Assembly: GCF_026240635.1 (NCBI RefSeq)
Contig: NZ_CP110848.1
Coordinates: forward strand, 3,801,741-3,865,740
Direction of reading: 5' to 3'
Source: Trichothermofontia sichuanensis B231
GTDB lineage: Bacteria > Cyanobacteriota > Cyanobacteriia > B231
Length of the DNA stretch: 64,000 bases
Shown piece after piece: positions 25,467-35,030 of this stretch. The notes under the pieces are model-generated. The model made no database searches. It was not told where the DNA came from and worked only from the letters and a program-made list of their open reading frames with translations. Made by a program: the position numbers and the translations under genes. Each line of letters opens with the position of its first letter. Within the stretch, counting starts at the first letter, position 1.

Positions 25467-27730
25467 TCTAAATGGGGCTGTAACTTCACCCGCACTAATA
25501 GGACGGTGATGTTGTCGTGACCGTTATATTGGTTCGCGAGATCGATCAACTTTTGGGCACCCTCATCCAAATTGGCACGGGAACTCAGCAGGGGTAGGAG
25601 ATGGGTTTGCCAGTGTTCTTCGACGACATTATTGTCCGACAGGCCATCCGAGCACAGCAAAAACAAGGTATCTTCATGCAGGTCGAGAAATTTAATGTCA
25701 GGATGCATAAAATCAGTATTCCGGGGACCTAATGCCTGGGTGAGTTGGTAAGCATCGGCGTGGGCATAGGCAATGTCAGGGTCAACGCCTCTTTGGATTT
25801 CCTGTTGCCCCACTTCGTGGTCGATCGTCAACTGCTCGAGCAGTTGCTTGCGCGTAATCCGATACAGCCGACTATCCCCCACATGGGCGATCGCCACCTT
25901 TGAGTCTTGTAGCAACAAGAGGACTAGCGTGGTACCCATCCGGCCACTCCCGGCACTGGCATTTTGCTGATTGATTTCATAGATAGCCTGATTGGCCAGA
26001 TTAATCCCCTGAATAATCAGTTCACGGCTGGGTAAATCCTGGCGGAGCGGCTCTGCCTCGGCATTGAACCAGGCATCCAGGAAAAACTGTCGGAGCGTAT
26101 CGGCGGCCAAGGTACTGGCCACTTCGCCACCGGCATGGCCCCCCATCCCATCACACAAGATATAAACTCCCCGGGCTGACACGCTACGTCCGAGAGGGGT
26201 TTCCAGTTTTTGGCATTCAGCCAGAATACTGAAATAATCTTCGTTGCGCTGGCGTTTGCAGCCCACATCCGTGCGGCCCGCATCTTGAATACTGGCTAGC
26301 CGCATGGGAAGGGCGACCGTGGCCGCTTCCTCTTCGTCCTCGATCAGGTCATTGGCTTGGGCGTCCTGATCGAGTTGTGCCTGGAGGATGGCCTGCATGT
26401 CTGGCGTTAGGGGAATGTCGTTGAAGTCCGGTAAATCCAGGGGACCAGTGGTCTCCGCGATCGCGAGATCCGCTGGGGGTGGGGTCTGCGCAATCGTGGT
26501 TCCATACCATTCGGGCAACTCGTCGGTGGGGGTGTCGGCGATCGTGATATCCGCATCCATTTGTGGTTGCTGAATGTCCTGGGCCAGCGCTTCAATCCGC
26601 GATCGCAATGCCGTGGGGGTTGTAATCCTTCCCTGATCGAGAGCGTGCAAGAGTTCAAGGATAGGCTCTGGCAATGTTGCTTGCGACTGTGCCAGTAAGC
26701 GTTGCCAGACTTGACCTAGGTGTGCCAGGGTGGGCGGGGCCGTCGGGTCGTCGGGGTAAAGCTGCTGTAGGCAGAGCACCTGATCCTCATCTAGGCGCAA
26801 ATTTTGAGGTTCCAGCAGGCTTTGGCAGCAGTGCCAGCCGGCCAAAATCGTCCACAGGACAACCATCTCGTGGAGCCAGTGCAACATCTCCAGCGGGGCA
26901 ACGGTGCCATCTTGCCAATGATCGATGAAGGTGGGCCAATCGGAGCGATCTTCCAAGAGAGCAATGGCATAGTCCTCGGTCTGCCACGCATCGTGCAGGG
27001 CCGGCAGTACCTGCCCCAGTTGCGAGGGCAGCAGGAGGTAAGGTTCAGCGATCGCCGGAATGGTCGGCGAGTTGGCAGCCGCCGGTTGGCCAAGCTCCCC
27101 AGACGAGGACTCCCCGTCTAGGTCGTCCTCGGCAGCCGGAGGAGTTGAGACCGCGATCGTGTCGAGGGTCGAAACTTGCAGAGGCTTACAGTCTAGGACC
27201 CTGGCGCAATGATAAAGCATCTGGGGAGGCGTGGGTAGCCACTCTAGCACCTGGTACCGTTGCTGAGGATCTAGGTATTGTCCAACCGGAAACGGTGGGA
27301 GTGAAACAGAGTTGGGCACTGAGCAGACCGGATCGTCTCCCCTTGGTTCACGCTCAGTTGCAGTCGCTGCCACGATCGCCTCATTCCGATCGCCCCGATC
27401 ATCGGGATGGGTCAGAACATCGGCAGCAGCCCCATCTGCTGAGTTGGTCAGAACATCAGTATCCGTATCTGTATCAATACCAATACCCGTATCAGTCGAA
27501 TCCGCCGTAAGCTCATGGGAGGTGGGAGCCACCGGTTCACGGACTAGGGGTTCGATGATCGCTAGCCACAGGGTACCAATGCGATCGCCACAACTGGGAC
27601 AATACTCAGCTTGATAGGAAGCGTCTGCGCCACAGGTGGGACAGGGGCGCAGGATTAGAGAAGTGCCACACTCTTGACAGAAGCGATGGTGGTCCGGATT
27701 CTCGAACTGACACTGGGGGCAGATGAGCAT
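25430..27730 (-). CDS. Zinc-ribbon PP2C-type serine/threonine phosphatase
   Basis: This 766-residue protein has two adjacent zinc-ribbon segments at the N-terminus (CPQCQFENPDHHRFCQECG and CPTCGADASYQAEYCPSCG), a long acidic, low-complexity linker with an unclassified middle region, and a C-terminal PP2C domain: TDVGCKRQRNEDYF, VYILCDGMGGHAGGEVAS, IAHVGDSRLYRI, LFLLCSDGLSDNNVV, GHDNITVLLV. All metal-binding aspartates of the family are visible, so it should dephosphorylate protein Ser/Thr. Position of the ribosome site (AAGGAAG, eight bases upstream) selects the ATG at 27730. The partner kinase is not in this window. Confidence 0.88.
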   Translation of the reverse strand: MLICPQCQFENPDHHRFCQECGTSLILRPCPTCGADASYQAEYCPSCGDRIGTLWLAIIEPLVREPVAPTSHELTADSTDTGIGIDTDTDTDVLTNSADGAAADVLTHPDDRGDRNEAIVAATATEREPRGDDPVCSVPNSVSLPPFPVGQYLDPQQRYQVLEWLPTPPQMLYHCARVLDCKPLQVSTLDTIAVSTPPAAEDDLDGESSSGELGQPAAANSPTIPAIAEPYLLLPSQLGQVLPALHDAWQTEDYAIALLEDRSDWPTFIDHWQDGTVAPLEMLHWLHEMVVLWTILAGWHCCQSLLEPQNLRLDEDQVLCLQQLYPDDPTAPPTLAHLGQVWQRLLAQSQATLPEPILELLHALDQGRITTPTALRSRIEALAQDIQQPQMDADITIADTPTDELPEWYGTTIAQTPPPADLAIAETTGPLDLPDFNDIPLTPDMQAILQAQLDQDAQANDLIEDEEEAATVALPMRLASIQDAGRTDVGCKRQRNEDYFSILAECQKLETPLGRSVSARGVYILCDGMGGHAGGEVASTLAADTLRQFFLDAWFNAEAEPLRQDLPSRELIIQGINLANQAIYEINQQNASAGSGRMGTTLVLLLLQDSKVAIAHVGDSRLYRITRKQLLEQLTIDHEVGQQEIQRGVDPDIAYAHADAYQLTQALGPRNTDFMHPDIKFLDLHEDTLFLLCSDGLSDNNVVEEHWQTHLLPLLSSRANLDEGAQKLIDLANQYNGHDNITVLLVRVKLQPHLDYLQQLGPLNES

Positions 27731-28071
27731 GGCAGCACTTCCTTGCATTCGGGTGTTAGGACTCGCAGAAGCTAGGACAGCTTAGGGAACTTGTGTGATG
27801 TCGCACCCAGCGGTGGACACGCAGTTGCCAACAATTAGGGTGGTTGAGTAACCCCCTGCCTACCCCTGAGTACAGGGTAACGGATTTCCCCAACAACCTA
27901 TTGAGCTTCTACGCCCCAAGTGGTTCAGGGGCAGGCAGAACCCTTTGACAGCCTAATCTACCATGTCATTTGGGCTAGACAGTCACTCAATGTCTTTTGG
28001 CCTTTTCCCCCTGCTAAGCGTCAGTATTCCCCTAAAATTAGCAAAAGTTGCTGCAGCCGTGACGATCGCCG
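27731..28071. other. 340-bp gap, nothing recognised
   Basis: The gap lies between the phosphatase start and the cyclophilin stop, both on the minus strand. I see no gene, repeat or hairpin with a T-run in it. Confidence 0.4.
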
Positions 28072-28944
28072 TTACGGTGAGGGGGGACTGGTGCTCGTCT
28101 GTGGTTGATCTGTAACCGATACCACCCTAGCGTCATCAATACGATCGCCTTGTTGGATTTGATCTACGACCTCCATTCCTTGGGTAACGTAGCCAAATAC
28201 GGCATAGTTGCCATCGAGGAACTGTTGATCGGCCAGGGTGATGTAAAACTGGGATGAGGCGGAATCGGGAAGTTGTGATCGGGCCATCGCCACGGCTCCC
28301 CGGCGATGGGGCAACTGGGGTGGTTGCAGGATACCAGCCTGTTGGAAAGTTTTGCTATAGATCGGCACAGCCGCCCCAGCCGGTTTAATTTCCAGGGGAA
28401 TGTTGCGGGCGCAGCCAACTTCCGGTGGGACTCCTGGTGGTAAAGCTTGAACATCACAGGGGACTGCCGGATCCACAAACCCACCGGCCCCAACTTGAGC
28501 CTCGAAGGCTGGATTCTTACTAAGGGGATCACCGCCCTGGACCACAAAGGGAGTGGGGTCGCGCACCACCCGGTGGAAGGTTGTTCCATTGTAAACCCCC
28601 CGCTGGACAAGATCAACAAAATTTCCCGCCGTAATCGGGGCATTTACCCCATCGACCGCGATCGTAATCGGAGCACCCTTGACCGTGAGTTCCACGATCG
28701 CTTCCCCCTTTAAGCGAGGCAAATTGGGGAATGCATTGGCAGGACTGACCGTGGGCGTTGGGCTGGGGCTACTGACCGGGGTCGTGGTGGCGGCAACGGG
28801 TGTTTCCGGTGACGGTGAGGGGATTGCCGCTTGCGGGGTGGTACAGGCGGACAGTGTCAGACTCAGCACCAGGCAAACGACACTGAGCCATTGCCCAGGA
28901 TGCCAGTGGCGGGGAAATCGGTTTAGCAGCAAGGGTATACCCAT
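28072..28944 (-). CDS. Cyclophilin-type peptidyl-prolyl isomerase, lipoprotein
   Basis: The 290-residue protein starts with a signal segment ending in the lipobox LTLSAC, so it should be a lipoprotein. The cyclophilin domain carries [39 protein letters not shown], a longer [15 protein letters not shown] insert, [42 protein letters not shown] with the FxxQ-type substrate pocket. It catalyses cis-trans isomerisation of prolyl bonds in secreted or periplasmic proteins. The ATG at 28944 gives a normal signal peptide; the longer start at 29040 would not. Confidence 0.9.
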   Translation of the reverse strand: MGIPLLLNRFPRHWHPGQWLSVVCLVLSLTLSACTTPQAAIPSPSPETPVAATTTPVSSPSPTPTVSPANAFPNLPRLKGEAIVELTVKGAPITIAVDGVNAPITAGNFVDLVQRGVYNGTTFHRVVRDPTPFVVQGGDPLSKNPAFEAQVGAGGFVDPAVPCDVQALPPGVPPEVGCARNIPLEIKPAGAAVPIYSKTFQQAGILQPPQLPHRRGAVAMARSQLPDSASSQFYITLADQQFLDGNYAVFGYVTQGMEVVDQIQQGDRIDDARVVSVTDQPQTSTSPPSP

Positions 28945-29109
28945 GAGTGATGTTCTATCGGCTCCTATCAGGGTTACAGACTCGATGACAGACACAGTTG
29001 CAGGCAAGGGTACTTCCTCCCACTGTGTACTTCCTCCCAAAATAATAAGGAAAGTGGGCGATCGTGGTCAGACCCGTTAGGTCACAATGTGGCAGTTCAG
29101 CCGCACTTT

Positions 29110-29262
29110 TATGGTCAATCCAAATAAGAACATAAATAAGAACAATACAGTGTTCACTCTCCTTCTCCCAAGTGGGGAGAAGGGGTTGGGGGATGCGGGC
29201 TGCCGGTCGGATCCAGCTCCAAACCCTAATGGTGTACTGAGCAAGTTAGGTACAGGCTGTAG
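29110..29262. repeat. Composite dispersed repeat at the 3' end of the next gene
   Basis: It begins TATGGTCAATCCAAATAAGAA, matching the reverse of the MITE-like right end at 50522, and contains a short internal duplication of CATAAATAAGAAC. It ends with GTACAGGCTGTA (29250-29261), one mismatch from the common motif. The stop codon of the minus-strand gene at 29246 lies inside this last module. Confidence 0.6.
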
Positions 29263-30823
29263 ATGGCCCCAATGATAGCCTCTGAATGGCCGTTTCCAGG
29301 TCAGCCAAGGGGCGATCGGTGTCTATCCTAATGACTAAGGGCTTTTCCTCTGGACCATAGGGTTCCAAAGTTTGCTGGTGCAGAATGGTTACAGTAGCAT
29401 CGGCAATATCCCCAGTCCGCTGGTGTAGACGGTCCTCTAACACGGCTTGGGGAGCATCGCAGTGGAGGATGTGGACAGGCAGCCCGTGGGCCGCCGCTTG
29501 GGTGAGCACGGGTCGGCGGAGGGACTGGCGATCGTATTTCGCATCCAGAATCACAGTGTACCCCTGGCGAGCAAGCTGGATACCGAGTTGGCAGAGACGA
29601 TCGTAGGTTTTGGCCGTCATGTCAGGGGTGTACAGGTCATCTCCCCCTCGCTGCATGAGGGGAATCCCCGCCAAGTGTTTGCGCACGGCATCTGATCGCA
29701 GGTGAATCGCGCCCCGATGACGGGCCAGGATACCGGCCACGGTGGACTTGCCAGACCCCGATAAGCCGGACATGATAACCAACTGACCGTGATCCAGGCG
29801 GGTATATTGCCATGCCAGGTGATAGTAGTGGGCAGCGGTTTTCCAGGCGGCTTGCTTTTCAGCTTCCCCAATGCTGGGATCATCCAGCAGGAAGGAGGTC
29901 ACCTTGGCGCGGACGTAGGCTTGGCGGCTGAGGTACAGCGGCAGAACCTGCAAGCCTTGCCAATCGCCGGTTTGTTCCAGGTAGGCATTCAGGAACGCAT
30001 TGGCCAGATCGGGGCGCGCGCGGGCCTCCAGGTCCATGACGGTAAAGGCGACATCATACATGACATCGACAAACCGGAAGGGTTCGTTAAATTCAATGCA
30101 GTCGAATAGGTAGAATCGATCGTGCCAGAGGCAGATATTGCGCAGGTGAAGGTCACCGTGGCATTCCCGAATGCGATCGGCCTCAAGGCGTTGGGCAAAC
30201 CAATCAGCATGATCCTCAAAGAAGCGATCGCAGTAGGCTTGGGTTTCGTCGTACTGCTGCCGCGTCTGGGGACCGTGGCCGTCCCGTTCGATATACCCCG
30301 TCGTCTGCTGGAAGTTTTCATCAATCGCGCGGCGAATTTGCGCCACGGTGCCATAGCTGCGGATGTGGTCATTGGTTGCGGCTTGGGCGTGAAATGCTGC
30401 GACGACTTGAGCCAAGGTCTGCATCTGCTCGGCAGTGACGTTGCCTTTTTCAAACTGGTCCAGTAGCAGGGCCGCTTGGGGAAACTGCCGCATCCGCAGG
30501 ACATATTCAACGGGTTCGCCGCCGCCGTTTAGCTGATAGGTATCCCCTGCCAGGGTGATGGGTAAGACATCCAGGTAGAGGTCCCCGGCCCCCCGCTGGT
30601 TGAGACGCAGTTCTTCCTGGCAGAAGTGGTGGCGTTTTTCCAGCGTCGAATAGTCGAGGAAGCCAAAATTCACGGGCTTTTTGACCTTATAGGCATAGTC
30701 CCCGGTCAGGAGCACGTAGGAAACATGGGTTTGGATCAGCGCGATCGGGGCTTGCACCGGATGGGGGTAAAACGTCGGTTGCTGCATCTGGACAATCAGC
30801 GGCGGTAAAGCAGTTTCACTCAT
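29246..30823 (-). CDS. Aminoglycoside-phosphotransferase-like / P-loop kinase fusion
   Basis: The 525-residue protein has an N-terminal APH-like kinase domain (YAYKVKKPVNFGFLDYSTLEKRHHFCQEELRLN, RIRECHGDLHLRNICLW with catalytic HGDLHLRN, DCIEFNEPFRFVDVMYDVAF) and a C-terminal gluconate-kinase-like P-loop domain (VIMSGLSGSGKSTVAGILA Walker A, HLRSDAVRKHL, VILDAKYD). Substrate is unknown; similar fusions occur in many bacteria and are often annotated only as AAA/APH proteins. I chose the ATG at 30823 for the family start. The last residues STACT and the stop derive from the dispersed repeat at 29231-29262, which suggests the original C-terminus was replaced. Confidence 0.8.
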   Translation of the reverse strand: MSETALPPLIVQMQQPTFYPHPVQAPIALIQTHVSYVLLTGDYAYKVKKPVNFGFLDYSTLEKRHHFCQEELRLNQRGAGDLYLDVLPITLAGDTYQLNGGGEPVEYVLRMRQFPQAALLLDQFEKGNVTAEQMQTLAQVVAAFHAQAATNDHIRSYGTVAQIRRAIDENFQQTTGYIERDGHGPQTRQQYDETQAYCDRFFEDHADWFAQRLEADRIRECHGDLHLRNICLWHDRFYLFDCIEFNEPFRFVDVMYDVAFTVMDLEARARPDLANAFLNAYLEQTGDWQGLQVLPLYLSRQAYVRAKVTSFLLDDPSIGEAEKQAAWKTAAHYYHLAWQYTRLDHGQLVIMSGLSGSGKSTVAGILARHRGAIHLRSDAVRKHLAGIPLMQRGGDDLYTPDMTAKTYDRLCQLGIQLARQGYTVILDAKYDRQSLRRPVLTQAAAHGLPVHILHCDAPQAVLEDRLHQRTGDIADATVTILHQQTLEPYGPEEKPLVIRIDTDRPLADLETAIQRLSLGPSTACT

Positions 30824-30906
30824 GGGCAGGTTCACACTCCCAACACGACAATTCAGGCATATTACTGTACTGTGTTGGCGATCCAGGGAGAGACGCCGTG
30901 GGGGGT

Positions 30907-31347
30907 TTACTCGCTCTCTGGTAGCCAAGTTTCAGGCAAGACTAATTCCAGGGGATAGGGACACTGCTCTGGAAACGTGATGATCTCCAGGCCCGTTTGC
31001 TGAGTAGTCGCCTGCTGCCGCGCCCGCTGATAACTGACCTCCGGTTGTGCTTCAGGATATGTCCGCAGGCTGGGACTATCTGCGATCGCGAATTCAATTT
31101 GCATCCGGGCATCAGTGATGGCATCCAACCAGCTATCGGTGCGGCGTTGGGGTTGATACTGCCACTTGAGTAAATGCACCAACAACCGTGTGAGTTGACT
31201 GGTAATGCCCCGTCGTTCACTTTTACCCAAACCCTCAATTTCCTCAACCAAATGGGGTATGTCAACTTCTTGCCAACGGCCTGCCTGCAAGAGTTGTATG
31301 GTTTGGTGAATCCACTCACTAAAATCCGTCTCATACAACTGATTCAT
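30907..31347 (-). CDS. DUF29 family protein
   Basis: The 146-residue protein matches DUF29: YETDFSEWIHQTIQLLQAGRWQEVDIPHLVEEIEGLGKSERRGITSQLTRLLVHLLKWQYQPQRR, then W-x-DAITDARMQIEFAIADSPSLR and a C-terminal FPEQCPYPLE. DUF29 proteins are abundant in cyanobacteria and have no proven function. GGAGG five bases before the ATG at 31347 supports this start. Confidence 0.85.
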   Translation of the reverse strand: MNQLYETDFSEWIHQTIQLLQAGRWQEVDIPHLVEEIEGLGKSERRGITSQLTRLLVHLLKWQYQPQRRTDSWLDAITDARMQIEFAIADSPSLRTYPEAQPEVSYQRARQQATTQQTGLEIITFPEQCPYPLELVLPETWLPESE

Positions 31348-31455
31348 CCTAACCTCCGCCTCGCGACGATTCACTAACCCCAATACTGCCTATGTCAGGT
31401 CGGTCCTGCTCACCCTGATCACAGGGATACGGCGTATTCATGGGATTCATACGCC

Positions 31456-31809
31456 TTAAAACCGCAGGTGAATGCGGGGATTGAGCAGGCGATCGACGGG
31501 TTGGCCACCCTGTAGGTGCTCCTCGGCGATGATCGCGACGTCTTCTGGGGTTAAGCGGGCATACCAAATGTTATCCGGCAAAACCTGCGCATTCGGCCCA
31601 ATACTGCACTGGCCCAAACACTCACTGGTCTGAATCGTGACACCGGGCACCCGCACCTGCGCAAACGCACTCATGACGGCTGCCGCCCCGTGGCGAAGGC
31701 AGGTCCGATGCTGGCACACGAGCACACAGCGATGTATCTGGGGAGATGGCGTATCCGGGAGGGCATTACCAGGGTAGGGGGGGAGCTTGCTCGATGGCGA
31801 CGGATTCAT
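31456..31809 (-). CDS. Thioredoxin-like (2Fe-2S) ferredoxin
   Basis: The 117-residue protein has CQHRTCLRHGA near residue 33 and CLGQCSIGPNAQVLPD further on, the four cysteines typical of thioredoxin-like [2Fe-2S] ferredoxins, which resemble the NuoE/HoxE iron-sulfur domain. A short N-terminal proline-rich extension precedes it. The role may be electron transfer or cluster carriage in the cytosol. It follows a 2TM protein on the same strand but with a 132-bp gap. Confidence 0.82.
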   Translation of the reverse strand: MNPSPSSKLPPYPGNALPDTPSPQIHRCVLVCQHRTCLRHGAAAVMSAFAQVRVPGVTIQTSECLGQCSIGPNAQVLPDNIWYARLTPEDVAIIAEEHLQGGQPVDRLLNPRIHLRF

Positions 31810-31941
31810 TCACAGAACTCATGAAACACGGTGACGATCGGGGAGCAGACACATCGGGAACAGGAGAGAGGTCGCTGTTGCTGCGTCAGGTCTGCTGGCA
31901 AAGGGTAACGGACGCTTCCCACCGCCCACCGCGATTCCAGA

Positions 31942-32403
31942 CTATTCCTTCAGCCAACGAGCAAGAAACCGGTTCACCGAGTGTTGAAGCTGACGTTTAC
32001 GCCGCCATTGTTGCAGCGATCGCTCGTAATCCTCGCCAGAGGTCTGAAAAGTGCGCCAGGTCTCTAAAGCCAAGGCCATCCCCCAAATCAGCGAGATCGC
32101 AAGGAGGGAGTGCCAGTGTAAGAAAACGATCGCGGCGAGGAGGAAGGCATTGGTAATCACATACTTCACGACCTGGTCTTTCCAGCGGGCACGCCGATAG
32201 GTATTAAACAAATTTAATTCCTGAGCAGCTTCACGCTGGGCCAGCCACTCCTTTTCGGCAGCTTCGAGATCAACCGGCGAAATGCCCAACTCGGCGGCAA
32301 TCTCCCGAAGTTGGGCCTGGGTGAGTTTTCCCGTGTCTGTCTGCCGGGCGATCGCAAGCTGAAGAATTTGCTGGACATCTTCCTGACTATAGGATAGGGC
32401 CAT
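31942..32403 (-). CDS. 2TM domain protein with N-terminal helical segment
   Basis: The 153-residue product has an N-terminal soluble helical part with an SHOCT/HTH-like QAQLREIAAELGISPVDLEAAEKEWLAQREAAQE, then two close hydrophobic helices (KYVITNAFLLAAIVFLHW and SLLAISLIWGMALALETW) that fit the 2TM domain family, and a short cytoplasmic tail. A membrane anchor or adaptor role is likely; no specific function is known. Confidence 0.7.
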   Translation of the reverse strand: MALSYSQEDVQQILQLAIARQTDTGKLTQAQLREIAAELGISPVDLEAAEKEWLAQREAAQELNLFNTYRRARWKDQVVKYVITNAFLLAAIVFLHWHSLLAISLIWGMALALETWRTFQTSGEDYERSLQQWRRKRQLQHSVNRFLARWLKE

Positions 32404-32812
32404 AGGTCGCAGGGGAATACCAACCGGATGCGGATGCTGAAGATCGTAATAGACTCGACTGGATCACAGAACTGATCAAAATCAGGCTGCAATCCCACCC
32501 TCTCTACTGTAACCAATCCCTGTGATGAATCCCCACACCCCCGGAATGTCGCTGCGATCAGTAGACCGCCCGGTTTTGATGCCTCGCCTCACACGCCTGG
32601 GTTCCCTCATTGCTAAAACGGCTTCAGACACCTGGCTAGCTCCCGTCCGCTGAGGCAGTAGAGCAAACCTTTATACTGCCATTGTCATTTTTGCAAGCAC
32701 GCGTCAAAAAAAATTTGCATAAAGCCGCTTAACCTGGTAATAAAGTAGTCAAGATGTAACAAACTTTCACCTGATCGTTAGGATTGTTAACATTCGTAGT
32801 GTGAGTTGCAAT
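32404..32812. other. Divergent promoter region
   Basis: This 400-bp gap separates divergent genes. GATGTAACAAACT at 32753-32765 is identical to 14992-15004, upstream of the radical-SAM gene; both are within 100 bp of a start and followed by an AT-rich stretch. Nothing else stands out. Confidence 0.4.
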
Positions 32813-33136
32813 ATGGCCCCCATTACCGCCCCCTCTAAACCCCAGTCCTCCCTTTCCCCTGCGGAGCAATTGCAGACCTGTTTGTCCTTGGCCGCAGATC
32901 TAGAACAACGAGCGGCGGCGGAAGCCATCTTTGAACAACTGCGCGATCGCGTGAGTGGTGATCGCGAAGAGGCCTCTGCACTGATGAATTGCTTGTGGAA
33001 GGAATTGATCGCAGCCCGTCATTCAGCCAGTTTCTGGCGCAAGGTCGCGGATGTGGAGAAGGAAATTTCCGAGCGCTTAGCCGCTAGCCACGCCCAACTT
33101 CAGCAAAACCACATCCGCCTTGTCCAGGAACAGTAG
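32813..33136 (+). CDS. Conserved cyanobacterial small helical protein
   Basis: The 107-residue product is predicted almost entirely helical: SPAEQLQTCLSLAADLEQRAAAEAIFEQLRDRV, ALMNCLWKELIAARHSASFWRKVADVEKEISERLAASHAQLQQNHIRL. It resembles small cyanobacterial proteins of unknown function. I take the ATG at 32813, four codons inside an upstream alternative (32801), because it better fits typical starts. The upstream GATGTAACAAACT element suggests its own promoter. Confidence 0.55.
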   Translation: MAPITAPSKPQSSLSPAEQLQTCLSLAADLEQRAAAEAIFEQLRDRVSGDREEASALMNCLWKELIAARHSASFWRKVADVEKEISERLAASHAQLQQNHIRLVQEQ

Positions 33137-33403
33137 GCTCCAGGCACAAAAACGTTTAAGCGTCTTAGCAACGGCACGTTTGCACTTTTGGTTTGCCAAC
33201 GTTATCGCCCCAGGCGTTCGTATTAGAATCAAGGAGCGAGATTAATCTGGGGCGATTTGGGCACCCGGGTTAGCGAGTCACCGAGCCTTGGGTTGAAGTG
33301 TGACTTGGCTCAGGGGATACCTCTGCTTGGCAGAGGATCCACTCCTGGCAGGTGGGATGCCTACCGCCCGCTTCAAACTCCCTACCGTGTATTCCCAACT
33401 CCT

Positions 33404-34645
33404 GTGACCCCACTGCCGTATAGCTTGCTCTCCCATCTAGAGTGTGCCCGTTGTCAACAGCAGTATGAGGCCGATCGCCTGCACAATACCTGTGCCTGTG
33501 GTTCGCCGCTGGTGGCCCGTTACGATCTGGCCGCGATCGCCCAGCGGCTGACGCCAGCAGCGATCGCCGCTAGATCGCCTACCCTCTGGCGCTACCACGA
33601 ACTGTTGCCCGTGCAGCAGCCGAGCCAAATCGTTTCGCTAGGGGAAGGTTTTACCCCCTTGTACCCCCTGCCCCGCTTGGCCCAGTCCCTGGGCGTGGGG
33701 CAGCTCTTGATCAAGGACGAAAGTGTTAACCCCGGTGATACCTTTAAGGCGCGGGGGGCTGCCGTGGGCCTTTCACGGGCGATGGCGTTGGGGGCCGAAA
33801 AACTGGCGATCGCGACCAATGGCAATGCAGGGGAAGCCTGGGCACTCTACGCCGCGCGAGCCGGGATTCCCCTCACCGTGATCATGCCCCAGGATGCGAA
33901 CCCCATGTCCCAACGGCTGTGTGCCTTGGCTGGGGCAGAAACCTATTTAGTACAGGGGTTGATTTCCGATGCTGGGAAGTGGATTCAACACCATTTTCAA
34001 CCGCGGGGTTGGTTTGATGTGTCCACCCTCAAGGAACCCTATCGCCTGGAGGGAAAAAAGACGATGGGGTATGAAATTGTTGAGCAACTGGGTTGGCAGT
34101 TTCCGGAGGCGATCGTATTTCCCACCGGCGGGGGGATTGCCATCATTGCCATGTATAAAGCCTTCTTAGAACTCCAAGCATTGGGTTGGGTTAAGGGACC
34201 CCTTCCCCGACTGATAGCCGTCCAGGCCAATGGCTGTGCGCCCTTAGTCCAGGCCTTTCACGCCCAGGCCCCCACCTCAGAATATTGCCAGAATGCCCAG
34301 ACCTTTGCCACAGGGCTACGGGTCCCCAAATCGTTTGGGGATTTTATGGTATTGGAGGCCCTGTATGCTACCGATGGCTATGCGATCGCGGTCTCGGATG
34401 CCGATATCGCAGCGGCAATCCCCCACACCCTCCAAAAGGAGGGCATTTTCCTGGGACCAGAGGCTGCCTCCGTCGTCCCCGCCATTCAAACCCTGGGTCA
34501 AAAGGGCATTTTGCAACCCGACGATCGCGTGGTGATCTTGGGGTCCGGCAGTGGCCTGAAATATCCTGATCTCCTGCCGGTTCCGGCACTGAAGGCATTG
34601 CCGCGTGAGGTGACGGGCGATCGTGCCCCTGTGCCGCCAGACTGA
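33404..34645 (+). CDS. thrC: Threonine synthase
   Basis: The protein (about 413 residues) converts O-phosphohomoserine to threonine with PLP. An N-terminal zinc-ribbon-like region has C-x-x-C pairs (LECARCQQQY, NTCACGSPL). The PLP lysine sits in VNPGDTFKARGAAVG, followed by IATNGNAGEAWALYAARAG, VFPTGGGIAIIAMYKAF and a C-terminal GSGSGLKYPDLL. The usual ATG is missing: upstream in-frame codons are not ATG, so a GTG at 33404 is the most plausible start; a much longer reading from 33257 is unlike family members. Confidence 0.92.
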   Translation: MTPLPYSLLSHLECARCQQQYEADRLHNTCACGSPLVARYDLAAIAQRLTPAAIAARSPTLWRYHELLPVQQPSQIVSLGEGFTPLYPLPRLAQSLGVGQLLIKDESVNPGDTFKARGAAVGLSRAMALGAEKLAIATNGNAGEAWALYAARAGIPLTVIMPQDANPMSQRLCALAGAETYLVQGLISDAGKWIQHHFQPRGWFDVSTLKEPYRLEGKKTMGYEIVEQLGWQFPEAIVFPTGGGIAIIAMYKAFLELQALGWVKGPLPRLIAVQANGCAPLVQAFHAQAPTSEYCQNAQTFATGLRVPKSFGDFMVLEALYATDGYAIAVSDADIAAAIPHTLQKEGIFLGPEAASVVPAIQTLGQKGILQPDDRVVILGSGSGLKYPDLLPVPALKALPREVTGDRAPVPPD

Positions 34646-34699
34646 GGCCGAGGGATCACCGTTCCCGCCGTCTGGAGGGCAGATAAGATACCAACCCTG

Positions 34700-34870
34700 A
34701 TTGACTGACAAAACTCGAACTGCCCTCACCCCAGGGTGAACGGTCTGCCTCTCTGTCCTTAAGGTACAAGGAGTAAGGATAGAGGCGTGAGAAGCGAGGG
34801 AAACTGAGTGACTATCTCTCTTCTCTCTTCTCTGTCCTCACGTGAGGGGAAAAGATGGGGCAGTCAACTA
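34700..34870 (-). repeat. D-family dispersed repeat, reverse copy
   Basis: The block starts TTGACTGACAAAACTCGAAC and ends GGGGCAGTCAACTA. Its reverse complement aligns with 58171-58318 and 56751-56905, and the GGGGAAAAGATGGGGCAGTCAACTA end matches 14330-14402 in the opposite sense. The internal part is low-complexity CT/GA sequence. No coding content. Confidence 0.65.
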
Positions 34871-35030
34871 GGATATCAACCTCACCGGGTCCTGGCATGG
34901 AATGAACGATCGACTCAGGCCATTGGCTCAGGTAATTGTCGTCGATGAACACATGGGGGAACATAGGGAAGCACATCGGGTCAATCATTTTGACTTGTTA
35001 TTGAAGGATCAAGGATCAAGGATCGTAGAT

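Noticed and set aside
31746-32156. 136-codon plus-strand frame opposite the ferredoxin and 2TM genes
   Set aside because: It is antisense to two well-supported genes and has no motif of its own.
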